Shown in pieces: positions 1 through 8,342 of a DNA stretch of 60,757 bases. Under the pieces are notes generated by a model. That model was not told the DNA's origin, did no database searches, and worked only from the letters and a program-made list of their open reading frames with translations. This stretch comes from JAHJDS01 sp964569795 (GTDB taxonomy: Bacteria; Desulfobacterota; Desulfarculia; Desulfarculales; JAHJDS01), in NCBI GenBank assembly GCA_964569795.1, contig CAZMVB010000023.1:1-60757 (forward strand), in the 5' to 3' direction. Numbering within the stretch: position 1 is the first letter of the stretch; every line of letters begins with the position of its first letter. Made by a program: the position numbers and the translations under genes.

Positions 1-538
1 CGAGTTCATCGACTCCGGGGCGACGTTCCTGCGGTCGGGCGGTCTGACCTGGGCGGTGGGCTCGACCACCCTGTCCAATTCGACCTATCACCTGACCCTC
101 GAGGGCACCAACACCGGCTCCGAGTACGACCTGTACGCCGGCCAGCTGACCGGGGTGGGCACCGAGTCGACCCTCTATGACAACATCAACGACTTCACGG
201 TGGCGACCGCGGCCTCGGGCACCGGCGGCTGGAACGGGGCCGACATCCTGACCCAGTCCGCGGCCCAGCTGGCCCTGTCTCAACTCGACTCGGCCATCAA
301 GCGCAAGGACACCATCCGCGCCTCCCTGGGCGCCCTGCAGAACCGGTTGGAGAACACCATCACCAACCTGACCATCCAGGCCGAGAACCTGCAGGCGGCG
401 GAAAGCCGGATCTCGGACGTGGACGTGGCCACCGAGATGACCGAGTTCACCCGGAACAACATCCTGGCCCAGGCGGCCACGGCCATGCTGGCCCAGGCCA
501 ACTCCCTGAGCCAGTTGGCCCTCCAGCTCCTGAAGTGA
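1..538 (+). CDS. Flagellin, C-terminal part (5' end outside window)
   Basis: This is the C-terminal part of flagellin, the subunit of the flagellar filament exported through the flagellar type III system. The reading frame is open from base 2 and ends at a TGA at 536-538; the start lies upstream of the window. The last ~90 residues are the conserved coiled-coil D0/D1 region: QLDSAIKRKDTIRASLGA, ENTITNLTIQAENLQAAESR, then the flagellin signature DVDVATEMTEFTRNNILAQA and a terminal helix ending QLALQLLK. The upstream Thr/Gly/Ser-rich stretch fits the variable surface-exposed part. A T-less stem-loop follows the stop. The family assignment is firm; the gene name (fliC or hag) is arbitrary. Confidence 0.95.
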   Translation, partial: EFIDSGATFLRSGGLTWAVGSTTLSNSTYHLTLEGTNTGSEYDLYAGQLTGVGTESTLYDNINDFTVATAASGTGGWNGADILTQSAAQLALSQLDSAIKRKDTIRASLGALQNRLENTITNLTIQAENLQAAESRISDVDVATEMTEFTRNNILAQAATAMLAQANSLSQLALQLLK

Positions 539-551
539 CCGACCATTGGCG

Positions 552-585
552 GGGGGTTGACCGGATGACCCTCGGGTCAACCCCC
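552..585 (+). terminator. Stem-loop downstream of flagellin
   Basis: A perfect 11-bp inverted repeat (GGGGGTTGACC at 552-562 and GGTCAACCCCC at 575-585) with a 12-nt loop sits 13 bases after the flagellin stop. No T-run follows, so it may be an RNA-stabilising 3' hairpin or a Rho-assisted end rather than a classical intrinsic terminator. Confidence 0.5.
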
Positions 586-628
586 ACCTCAGTCACACCC
601 TGAGCGACCGGCAACGCGGAGGCGCCAC

Positions 629-1186
629 ATGGCCGATCACATTCCCCTGAGCCCGAAAGTAAAGCCGCCCGGCACGCCGCGGCCTCCGGCCAAGATCAAG
701 GATGGTCCGGCGGAGTCGGAGACCTGGAAGAAGCTCCTGAACGAGGCGCTGCAGAAAGGGACCGCGGCGGCCGAAGGCCCGACCGGAATCGAGGGCCCCG
801 GCGCCGCCCCTCCGGCCCGGATGGTCGAGGAAGGCCGGCTCGTCCGCCGGGGAGACCTGACCAAACTGGGCGACGCCGAGTTGGTCCTGGGGCCCCACGG
901 CGGAGACCGCCGGAGTCGAGACTTCGCCCCCAAGGCCAAGAAGATCAAATGGGGCGAGACCAGCGAGTACCTGATCGCCCGTCTCAAGAGAGACGCCCCG
1001 GCCGTGGCCGAGGGTCTGGCCCGCGGCGAGTACCGTTCGGTCAGGCAGGCGGCCATCGCCGCCGGAATCGTCAAGGTCCCGACGGCCCTCCAGCAGGCCA
1101 AGCGGTGGGTCAACAAGCTCGGCCCGACCGAGCTGGAGGAACTCAAGTCCTACCTGGAACAGGTGAGGGCGCCCCCGGACGACTGA
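629..1186 (+). CDS. Hypothetical protein with ParB/plasmid-type helical C-terminal motif
   Basis: This 185-aa protein starts at an ATG preceded by GGAGGCGCC. The N-terminal half is Pro/Gly/Ala-rich and probably disordered. From about residue 95 it has GGDRRSRDF, then SEYLIARLKRDAPAVAEGL, RGEYRSVRQAAIAAGI and VPTALQQ. That arrangement resembles the C-terminal segment found in ParB-like and phage or plasmid DNA-associated proteins, where the basic helix and the AAIxAG stretch look like a helix-turn-helix. The usual catalytic or ParB domain is absent, so this may be a stand-alone DNA-binding module or the tail of a decayed mobile gene. It is alone between flagellin and a strong terminator. The resemblance is from memory and no function is assigned. 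Confidence 0.6.
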   Translation: MADHIPLSPKVKPPGTPRPPAKIKDGPAESETWKKLLNEALQKGTAAAEGPTGIEGPGAAPPARMVEEGRLVRRGDLTKLGDAELVLGPHGGDRRSRDFAPKAKKIKWGETSEYLIARLKRDAPAVAEGLARGEYRSVRQAAIAAGIVKVPTALQQAKRWVNKLGPTELEELKSYLEQVRAPPDD

Positions 1187-1235
1187 CCCTGCCCGGTTCG
1201 GCGGTCGAGCCAGGCCGTCGAATCGGGCCCCTTCC

Positions 1236-1272
1236 GGCCGTCCGGCGTCCACTCCCCGGGCGGCCTTTTTTT
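1236..1272 (+). terminator. Rho-independent terminator
   Basis: A 10-bp GC stem (GGCCGTCCGG at 1236-1245 pairing with CCGGGCGGCC at 1256-1265, one G-U pair) with a 10-nt loop is followed by seven T residues (1266-1272). It ends the transcript of the 185-aa gene and separates it from the convergent chemoreceptor gene. Confidence 0.85.
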
Positions 1273-1300
1273 ATCGCGGCGACCCGGGTGGGGCGCCCGA

Positions 1301-3604
1301 TCAGTGGTCTTTGAACCGGGCCACCACCTGGTGGAGCTGGGCGGCCATGGCGCTCAGTTCGGCGGCCGACCGGGCCGTTTCGGCCACGGACCGGGCCGAC
1401 TGCCGGGCCGAGGAGGCGATGCCCTCCACGTTCCGGGCGATCTCCTCGGCGGCCGAGGTCTGTTCCTCGGCGGCGATGGCTATCTGGGACACCACCTGGG
1501 ACACCCGCTCGGCGTTGGACACGATCTCCTCCAGCATCTGGCCGGCGGTCCCGGCCAGGTCAACGCCCTGGGAGACGTTTTTCTGGGCGGCCTGGACCCG
1601 GTCAACGGTCTGGCCGGTGGAATCCTTGATGGCTCGGACCGTGTCCCCGACCTCCTTGGTGGCGGTCATGGTCTTTTCGGCCAGCTTGCGGACCTCGTCG
1701 GCGACCACGGCGAAGCCGCGGCCGGCCTCGCCGGCCCGGGCGGCCTCGATGGCCGCGTTCAGGGCCAGGAGGTTGGTCTGGTCGGCGATGTCCTCGATGA
1801 CCGAGACCACCTGGTCGATCTGCTCGCCCTTTTTGGCCAGATCCCGGACGGTGGAGCCGACCTCGGTGATGTCCTGGCTGATCTGGGTCATCGATTGGAC
1901 GGTCTGCTCGACCACGCCGCCGCCCTCGCGGGCGATTTCACCGGCCCGGCGGGCCTCGTCGGCCCCCCCGGTGGCGCTGGTGGACGTCTGGCGGACCGTG
2001 GCGCTCATCTGTTCCACCGTGCCGGCCACGGTCTCGCTCTGGGCGCTCTGCTCGGTGGCCCCGGCCGACATCTGCTCGGTCGAGGCGCTGATCTGGGCCG
2101 AGGCCGAGGCCAGTTGCTCGGCCAGGCGGCTCACCTCCTCCACGACCTGAAGCAGATCTTCCTGCTGGCTCCTGATCCGGTTGGCCGCCTCCACCTCGTC
2201 GCTGACGTCCCGGACGATCTCCATGGCCCCGATCGAGGTGCCCTGCAGGTCGAACAGGGCGTTGGCGCTGCAGACCACCGGTACGGACCGCCCGGAGACA
2301 TGGATGTTCGTCCGCAGCCCGGTGACCGGCCGCCCCGTCTTCAGGGCCTCCCGGACCACGCAGCCCGCCTCGCAGGCGTCGGCCTGGAACAGTTCCCGGC
2401 AGGTCATCTGGCCGACCACCTCCCCGGCCTCGATCCCGACCATCCGCTGGCAGGCCTCGTTCAGGTAGGTCAGGGTCAGGTCCCCGTCCACGGTAAAGAA
2501 CGGGTCGGCGATCCCGGTCTTGATGGACTGACCCTCGCCCATCTTCTCGATTATTCCGGCCAGGGTTTTCTGTAACGAGGCGGCCAGGCGGCCGATCTCG
2601 TCCTTGGAGCCGACCTTGATTTCCTGCCGGTAATCGCCCCCGGCCACCGCCTCGGAGACGCCCAGGACCTTCCGGATGGGGCCGATGATCGACCGGACCA
2701 CCAGGAAGGCCAGGATCAGGCCCAGCAGCGCGGTCAGGCCCACCGCCCCCAGGATGAGGAGGACCGCCCTGTCTTTACGGAGGGCGGCGCCCCGCACCTC
2801 GGCGGCCAGCACCCGGCCGACCAGGCCGCTCAGCCTGGCCGCCGCCTGTTCCACCTGGCGCGAGGCCCGGCGCATGATCGGGAACTGGACCTTGATCTTG
2901 GCGATGTTCCGGGCCAGGCCGGCAAAGCCCCGGAAATAGGCCTCCACCGCCAGACGGACCCGTTCCCTGGTGGGCGCGTCGGCCTGGCTGGCGGCCAGGG
3001 CCTTTTTCAGCTCGGCCACCACGGTTCGGGCCCGGGCGATGTACTTGGGGTCCTGGCGCAGGATGAAGTCCGCCTGGTGGCGCTGGAGGGCCACGGCCAG
3101 GGCCAGCATCCGGTAGGACTTCAGCCGCATGATGACCTCCTCCATGGCCCGGCCCTGCCGGCGCATGAAGCCGCGCAGGCCCCGCTTTTCGTTGCCCACG
3201 GCCTGGGACAGGACCGCCACCTTGTCAAAGCCCTCGGCGTACAGGGCCGCCGCCATTTGGATGGCCTCGACCAGGGGCCGGGCCGAGGACAGCCCCGCCT
3301 GCTTGGCCAGCCGGGAGACCTCGCCCAGGGCCTTGTCCAGCCGGTCCAGGGTGGCCGTCAGCCGGGCCCGATCCTTCTGGTCCAGGCGGTCGATGAAATT
3401 CCTCTCGTGCCGGCGGGCCATGGCGAGGAGGACCTTGATCTGGGAGGCGCGTTCGTCGATCTTCTGGTAAACCTCGACCACCTGGCGAAACGAATCGCCC
3501 AGCCGGCGCACCTGGAGGATGGCGAACAGGCCCGTGGCCAGAAACAGGGCCAGAATGACCAGGAAGGACAGGTACAGCTTGCGGCCGACGGTGAAAAATC
3601 TCAT
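1301..3604 (-). CDS. Methyl-accepting chemotaxis protein (HAMP, PAS, MCP signalling domains)
   Basis: This is a 767-aa inner-membrane chemoreceptor that signals to CheA/CheW. Domains in order: TM1 about residues 9-31; a long helical periplasmic region 32-280; TM2 281-304; HAMP 305-357 (motif SIIGPI); a cytoplasmic PAS domain 365-475 with a Cys cluster (TCRELFQADACEAGC); then the MCP helical bundle, whose hairpin tip is IADQTNLLALNAAIEAARAG followed by GRGFAVVADEVRKLAEKT near 607-644. The periplasmic region lacks an obvious dCACHE or 4HB signature and is predicted purely helical. The ATG is preceded by AGGGGGGG. It is monocistronic and convergent with the 185-aa gene, with a terminator in between. 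The ligand is unknown. A PAS domain after HAMP suggests an additional cytoplasmic (redox or small-molecule) input. Confidence 0.95.
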   Translation of the reverse strand: MRFFTVGRKLYLSFLVILALFLATGLFAILQVRRLGDSFRQVVEVYQKIDERASQIKVLLAMARRHERNFIDRLDQKDRARLTATLDRLDKALGEVSRLAKQAGLSSARPLVEAIQMAAALYAEGFDKVAVLSQAVGNEKRGLRGFMRRQGRAMEEVIMRLKSYRMLALAVALQRHQADFILRQDPKYIARARTVVAELKKALAASQADAPTRERVRLAVEAYFRGFAGLARNIAKIKVQFPIMRRASRQVEQAAARLSGLVGRVLAAEVRGAALRKDRAVLLILGAVGLTALLGLILAFLVVRSIIGPIRKVLGVSEAVAGGDYRQEIKVGSKDEIGRLAASLQKTLAGIIEKMGEGQSIKTGIADPFFTVDGDLTLTYLNEACQRMVGIEAGEVVGQMTCRELFQADACEAGCVVREALKTGRPVTGLRTNIHVSGRSVPVVCSANALFDLQGTSIGAMEIVRDVSDEVEAANRIRSQQEDLLQVVEEVSRLAEQLASASAQISASTEQMSAGATEQSAQSETVAGTVEQMSATVRQTSTSATGGADEARRAGEIAREGGGVVEQTVQSMTQISQDITEVGSTVRDLAKKGEQIDQVVSVIEDIADQTNLLALNAAIEAARAGEAGRGFAVVADEVRKLAEKTMTATKEVGDTVRAIKDSTGQTVDRVQAAQKNVSQGVDLAGTAGQMLEEIVSNAERVSQVVSQIAIAAEEQTSAAEEIARNVEGIASSARQSARSVAETARSAAELSAMAAQLHQVVARFKDH

Positions 3605-3799
3605 GGCCCCCCCTGGCGGCCCGGTCCGGGATCCGGGCCGAGGCGCTGACCAAGCGAGTCTCGGGGAAGGTCCGGCCGAACCCGGGCGGTGACGCTCCCG
3701 ACTGTCGAGGCCCCGTCCCCTCGAGGCGCCGGCGGAAACGATTCGTGAGAATACAAAGAACGACGGGCACCCGGCCAGGACCGACCGGTCCCGGCGGTG

Positions 3800-4549
3800 T
3801 TACTGCCGGGCCGAGGGCAACTCCCCGGAGGCCAGTTTCTTCCGGTAGTGGTCCTCCATCCACCGGAGGTTTTCCCCGAATTCCATGGTGTGCCTCCTCA
3901 TGGCCTCGGCGGCGGCCTCGGAGTCCCCGGCGACAACGGCCTCCACCACCGGACGGTGCATCCCGGCCGGATGGACTACCTCCGGATCCGGGCCGGCGGC
4001 CTGGACCACCATCCGGGTGATGACCAGCAGGAGCCGGTCCAGAGTCTGGTACAAACGGTTGCCGCACATGTCCATCAGCAGGTAGTGCACCCGGGTCTTG
4101 ACTGGGATGTCCTCGGCCAGGGTGTGGATCGACTGATACTCGGCCTCCAGGGCCTCCTCGAGCTGGCGGGCAAGGTCCGGGGTGACGTTTTCCGCGGCCA
4201 GCCGGGCCACCTCGGGGTCCAAGAGCACCCGGGCCTGGCACAGCTCCGGAATGGAAAACTTGCCGGCCATGAACAGGTCCAAAAAGGCCTGGCTCAGGTT
4301 CTCCAGGGTCAGGTCGGTGACAAAGGCCCCGCCGCCGGCCCCCTGGCGGGTGGCGATGAACCCGGAGTTCTCCAGCAGACGCAGGGCCTCCCGCACGGCC
4401 ACCCGGCTGACCTGGAAGTCCTCGGCCAGCTGACGCTCGGCCGGGAGCTTTTCTCCCACCGTGAACCGACGCTGCAGGATGGCCTGCTTGATCTGTTCGG
4501 CCACCTCCTCGGATACCCGGGTGGTCTTGACGGCCTTGAAGGAATGCAT
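3800..4549 (-). CDS. GntR-family (FadR-type, FCD) transcriptional regulator
   Basis: This 249-aa regulator combines an N-terminal winged helix-turn-helix with a C-terminal all-helical FCD ligand-binding domain. Visible features are the start MHSFKAVKTTRVSEEVAEQI, the wHTH PAERQLAEDFQVSRVAVREA with LLENSGFIATRQGAGGG, and FCD-type His/Asp/Arg residues (VHYLLMDMCGN, ARRHTMEFG-like end). The ATG at 4549 is chosen because AGGAGG lies 8 nt upstream; longer forms begin with non-conserved sequence. The gene is divergent from the LIV-acyl-CoA ligase operon at 4975 across 425 bp and almost certainly controls it, sensing an organic acid or its CoA ester. That link is inferred from position only. Confidence 0.92.
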   Translation of the reverse strand: MHSFKAVKTTRVSEEVAEQIKQAILQRRFTVGEKLPAERQLAEDFQVSRVAVREALRLLENSGFIATRQGAGGGAFVTDLTLENLSQAFLDLFMAGKFSIPELCQARVLLDPEVARLAAENVTPDLARQLEEALEAEYQSIHTLAEDIPVKTRVHYLLMDMCGNRLYQTLDRLLLVITRMVVQAAGPDPEVVHPAGMHRPVVEAVVAGDSEAAAEAMRRHTMEFGENLRWMEDHYRKKLASGELPSARQ

Positions 4550-4974
4550 GGCTCCCTCCTCGGTCGAATCCTTGTTTCCGGCGCCTCCGGGCCGGGCCTC
4601 ATGTCCGCGGCCCGGCCGGGTTCGACCGGATCGCATCCATCATAGCCCCGGTCGGCCCGGCTGGCAATAAATATTTTAAATGTTTTGCTTGACAAAATTA
4701 TTTCATTGGTCTTAAGTTTAGACCGTCGTGAGGGGGGGGGCAAACCTTCTCCATACCGATTCAGACGGGTTTACTGGTAATTCCGGGGGCGGCCTCCAAG
4801 TCGGCCCCTGGGTTTTGAAAATATGGCAGCTCCGCCGGCCGGACGACCCTGGACCCGGGTCCTCGGGTCTCTTGACCTGGCCGGTGATTGAGGGTATTCT
4901 TGGGTCGCCGATTCCCCGCGGGGGGTGGGATTGGCTCTCAAAATTCGTTCCCTAGAAAGGAGAGGAGAACTGTC
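4550..4974. promoter_or_regulatory. Divergent GntR/LIV-operon control region
   Basis: This 425-bp intergenic region has an AT-rich core. A TTGACA box lies at 4689-4694 on the + strand. It is followed at 4708-4724 by an inverted repeat, GGTCT-N7-AGACC, positioned over the expected -10 region; this is a plausible operator for the divergent GntR regulator, since FadR-type sites often contain GGTC/GACC half-sites. A run of nine G (4732-4740) and a ~250-nt leader to the first gene follow. The leader contains no convincing ORF, and I recognise no riboswitch. Confidence 0.45.
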
Positions 4975-6261
4975 ATGACCCGTCGTCGTCTGACTTTCGT
5001 TCTGGCCGTCGCCGTGGCCTGCGGTCTCGTGACCATGGGCCTGTGGGGATCGCCGGCCATGGCCAAGAAGGGCAAACCAATCGTCATCGCCGTGCCGACC
5101 TCCCTCACCTATATCGAGGGGACGGAGGCCTATAACACCGTCAAGCTGGCCGTGAGCGAGATCAACGCCCGCGGCGGGGTCAAGGTCGGCGGCGTGATGC
5201 GGCCGTTCAAGGTGGTCAGCATCGACCTGCGTGACGCGGCCCCCGGCGTGCCCGTGGCCTCGGCCCTGCTGGCCCTGGAAAAGATCATCACCCAGCACCA
5301 TCCCACGGCCATCGTCGTCGGGCCCTTCCGGTCCGAGGCCCTGATCGCCGGCATGGACATGATCGCCAAGTACAAGGTGCCCATGCTGGGGACCATCGCC
5401 ATGAGCCCCGGCACCGAAAAGCGGATCGCCAAGAATCCGGCCAAGTACAAGTACATCTTCCGGGTCAGCCTCAACGCCATCTATCTGGTCAAGTACCTGG
5501 TCGGCTTCCAGATGTTCCTCAAGAAGAAGTTCGGGTTCAACAAGATCTTCCTGATGAACCAGGACGTGGCCTGGGCCCGGGCCACGGCCGGCATCACCGG
5601 CAAGATCCTGAAGAAACTGGGCTGGAAGATCGTCGGCCACGAGGTCTATCCCACCGGGGCGTCCAACTTCACCGCCGGGCTGCTCAAGGCCAAGCAGGCC
5701 AAGGCCCAGGTGATCATGCCCGTGTTCGACATGCCCCAGTCGGGCGTCCTGCTCAAGCAGTGGAAGGCCCTGCGGGTCCCGGCGGTTTTGGCGGGCTACA
5801 TCTCGCCCATGACCGGCCAGGGGGCCTGGAAGCGCTTCCGGGGCAAGATCGTCGGCCTGATGAACGCCATCACCGAGGTGGGCGAGATCCCGGCCAAGAA
5901 GGTCCCGGCCTCGGTCAAGTTCTTCAACGACTACCGCACGAGGTACGGTAAGAACATCCAATCCGGGCACGGCCCGGCCCCGGCCTACGTGGCGGTCTAT
6001 CTGCTCAAGGCGGCCATCGAGAAGGCCAATTCGCTCGATCCGGACAAGATCGTGGCCGCCCTCAAGACCACCGACACCATGAGCGTCATGGGCCGGATCA
6101 GGTTCAACAAGACCAACCAGGTCATCTTCGGGAGCCATCCCAAGAAGACGGCCGTGGGCTGCGTCTTCCAGTGGTCCAAGAAGGGCAAGCGGGTCATCAT
6201 CTTCCCGCCGTCCATCGCCGAGGGCACTGTCCAGCTTCCGCCCTGGATGAAGAAAAAGTAA
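4975..6261 (+). CDS. LIV-type ABC transporter substrate-binding protein
   Basis: This 428-aa periplasmic binding protein belongs to the Leu/Ile/Val (Peripla_BP_6) family. It has a Sec signal peptide (TRRR, then a hydrophobic core, cleavage near AMA-KKGK at about residue 29), followed by the typical start of lobe 1, PIVIAVPTSLTYIEG and AVSEINARGGV. The ATG at 4975 has GGAGAGGAGAACTGTC immediately upstream; an in-frame upstream start lacks a signal peptide. It heads an operon with permeases, ATPases and an AMP-forming ligase, a layout usually linked to uptake and CoA activation of an aromatic or carboxylic acid rather than amino acids. That substrate class is inference. Confidence 0.93.
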   Translation: MTRRRLTFVLAVAVACGLVTMGLWGSPAMAKKGKPIVIAVPTSLTYIEGTEAYNTVKLAVSEINARGGVKVGGVMRPFKVVSIDLRDAAPGVPVASALLALEKIITQHHPTAIVVGPFRSEALIAGMDMIAKYKVPMLGTIAMSPGTEKRIAKNPAKYKYIFRVSLNAIYLVKYLVGFQMFLKKKFGFNKIFLMNQDVAWARATAGITGKILKKLGWKIVGHEVYPTGASNFTAGLLKAKQAKAQVIMPVFDMPQSGVLLKQWKALRVPAVLAGYISPMTGQGAWKRFRGKIVGLMNAITEVGEIPAKKVPASVKFFNDYRTRYGKNIQSGHGPAPAYVAVYLLKAAIEKANSLDPDKIVAALKTTDTMSVMGRIRFNKTNQVIFGSHPKKTAVGCVFQWSKKGKRVIIFPPSIAEGTVQLPPWMKKK

Positions 6262-6383
6262 GTTAGTGACGACGGGCCGGGCACCTGGCAGACCAGGCGC
6301 CCGGCCTGCCCCATCCGCCGGCCGGATCGGGGCCCCTGATCGGTCCCGTAAACGAACGGGTTTACCCTTGCGACGCGAAACCA

Positions 6384-7301
6384 ATGTGGATTAACACACT
6401 TCTGGAGATCCTGGTCACCGGGTTGCCGATCTGCGCCATCCTGGCGGTGGTCTCGTTGGGATTCAATCTGACCTTTGGCGTGAGCGGCATCGCCAATTTC
6501 GCCTACGGGGCCATCTATGTCGTGGCCGGCTTTTTTTCCTGGGTCCTCCTGGGCTACGTGGCCGAGCCGCTCTTCGGCGCACACTCCCAGTTTTTGCTGT
6601 CGTTTTTCACCGGCGGGGCGGCGATCATCCTGGCCGCCCTGTTCGGCCTGCTGATGTACTGGATCATTCTGGTCCGGCTCCGGGGACTGGTTCTGTCCCA
6701 GGTCATCGCCACCTTTGCCGTGGGCCTGGCCCTGATCGAGGGTCTGCAGACGGCCGTTCTGAGCCAGGTCAAGGTCAAGCTGCCCGACGCCATGGACAGC
6801 GTCTACTTCGTCCTCGGCCAGCCGGTCTATCACCAGTGGCTCTACATCTGCGTCGGCGCCGTGGGCCTGACCCTGTTCAGTTGGTGGTTCACCCGCCACA
6901 CCAAGATGGGCCTGGCCTTTCGGGCCATCGCCCAGGACGAGTCCACCGCCCTGACCCTGGGCATCAACGCGGACCGGGTGGCGGCCATGAGCGTCGCCTT
7001 CGGATCGGCCTACATCGCCCTGGCCGCGGTGCTGGTCCTGCCCAGCCAGGGGGACATCATTCAGCAGCACGGCTACGAGGTGCTGATCAACGCCCTGGCG
7101 GTGTGCATCGTCGGGGGCCTGGGCAGCACGGCCGGGGTCATCGTCGCCGCCCTGATCATCGGTTACGCCCAGACCGCGGCCGCCACCCTGATGGGCGCCC
7201 ACTGGACGATGATCGTCCCGCTGGTGGCCATCCTGGCGGTCCTGGTGGTCAAGCCGTCGGGGCTGTTCGGCCGGCACAAGGAACTCGAGGAGCGGATCTA
7301 G
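6384..7301 (+). CDS. LIV-type ABC transporter permease, LivH family
   Basis: This 305-aa inner-membrane permease is one half of the translocation pore. The N-terminus shows the family signature GFNLTFGVSGIANFAYGA, and the conserved EAA-like loop appears as RAIAQDESTALTLGINADRV. The C-terminus ends KPSGLFGRHKELEERI, as in most LivH proteins. About eight hydrophobic segments are visible. It follows the binding-protein gene after 122 bp and precedes the livM-type gene by 3 bp, so it is translationally linked downstream. No strong Shine-Dalgarno precedes the ATG. Confidence 0.94.
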   Translation: MWINTLLEILVTGLPICAILAVVSLGFNLTFGVSGIANFAYGAIYVVAGFFSWVLLGYVAEPLFGAHSQFLLSFFTGGAAIILAALFGLLMYWIILVRLRGLVLSQVIATFAVGLALIEGLQTAVLSQVKVKLPDAMDSVYFVLGQPVYHQWLYICVGAVGLTLFSWWFTRHTKMGLAFRAIAQDESTALTLGINADRVAAMSVAFGSAYIALAAVLVLPSQGDIIQQHGYEVLINALAVCIVGGLGSTAGVIVAALIIGYAQTAAATLMGAHWTMIVPLVAILAVLVVKPSGLFGRHKELEERI

Positions 7302-7304
7302 GTC

Positions 7305-8342
7305 ATGGCCCAACCAGCCGTTCAGCGCCGCAAGGAGCGCATCGACCGGGGGATCAAGGTCAGGAGCGAGGACGTCTATGCCCTCAACAGCTGGCGCGAG
7401 GCCCTGTATTTGATCGCCCCGCGCGCCTTGCCGGTGATCGTCCTGTTCGTCGTACCGCTTTTCCTGGGCGCCTACTGGCAGGGCGTCCTGGTCCGGGCGG
7501 CCATCTTCGCCCTGCTGGCCCTGAGCTGGGACTTTCTGGCCAGGGTGGGAATGGTCTCCCTGGGCCAGTCCCTGTTCGTCGGTCTGGGCGGCTATGCCAC
7601 GGGCGTTTTGAATTACTACCTGGGACTGCCCATCTGGCTGAGCCTTCCCCTGGCGATATTCGTGGGCGGGGCGGCCTCGACCTTAATCCTGATCCCGGTG
7701 CTGAGGCTGAGGGGCATCTACTTCTCGATGATCACCCTGGTGTTGCCCCTGCTTGGGGAGCGGATCATCGAGGCCGGGGCCGACCTACCCCTGGTCCGGT
7801 TCCTGGGCGGCACCCAGGGCCTGCCCGGGCTGACCATGTTCCCGGGGAGAATCGTCGAGTCCTACCTGGTGATCGTCGCCGCCTGTGTCTGCCTCTTCGG
7901 TCTGAGGCGGCTGATGAACTCGGACTACGGCCTGGTCCTGACCGGCATCCACGACAACGACCAGACGGTCAAGGCCTCGGGCATCAGCATCAACCGCAAG
8001 AAGATCGAGGCCCTGTTCATCGCCTCGGCCATCGGCGCCTTCTGCGGGGCGTTCATGGCCCACCAACTGGGCTCGGCCGGCATGTCCATGTTCGCCCTGG
8101 ACTACTCGATCCTGCCCATCGCCGCGGCCGTGGTCGGCGGGATGGGCTCCTTTGCCGGGGCCATGCTCGGGGCCTTTCTGCTCCTGCCGGCCTACGAGAT
8201 CCTGCGGGGCATCGGCACCCTGCGGGTGGTGGTCTACGGCCTGATCCTGACCGTGTTCGTGGTCGCCCTGCCCGAGGGGATCTTTCACTACCTGGCCCGC
8301 AAGTACCACCAGTTCGAGCGCTGGACGTCGGTGAGCGAATGA
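7305..8342 (+). CDS. LIV-type ABC transporter permease, LivM family
   Basis: This 345-aa inner-membrane permease partners the LivH-type protein. A ~40-residue charged cytoplasmic N-terminus precedes the first membrane segment. Family features are SWDFLARVGMVSLGQSLFVG, the cytoplasmic loop GIHDNDQTVKASGISINRKK, and the motif AAVVGGMGSFAGAMLGAF. Its TGA overlaps the ATG of the next ATPase gene (ATGA), indicating translational coupling. Confidence 0.94.
   Translation: MAQPAVQRRKERIDRGIKVRSEDVYALNSWREALYLIAPRALPVIVLFVVPLFLGAYWQGVLVRAAIFALLALSWDFLARVGMVSLGQSLFVGLGGYATGVLNYYLGLPIWLSLPLAIFVGGAASTLILIPVLRLRGIYFSMITLVLPLLGERIIEAGADLPLVRFLGGTQGLPGLTMFPGRIVESYLVIVAACVCLFGLRRLMNSDYGLVLTGIHDNDQTVKASGISINRKKIEALFIASAIGAFCGAFMAHQLGSAGMSMFALDYSILPIAAAVVGGMGSFAGAMLGAFLLLPAYEILRGIGTLRVVVYGLILTVFVVALPEGIFHYLARKYHQFERWTSVSE

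Noticed and set aside
1304..2575. Long open frame antisense to the chemoreceptor gene
   Set aside because: It is a Gly/Leu/His-rich shadow produced by high GC on the opposite strand of a clear MCP gene; no domain and no ribosome site.
4771..6384. 537-aa open frame antisense to the binding-protein gene
   Set aside because: Asp/Gly/His-rich composition typical of antisense shadows in GC-rich DNA; the + strand gene has a signal peptide and family motifs.
6836..8338. 500-codon in-frame extension upstream of livG
   Set aside because: It overlaps the livH and livM genes in another frame and has Arg/Pro/Gly-rich non-protein-like sequence; livG starts at the ATGA overlap at 8339.
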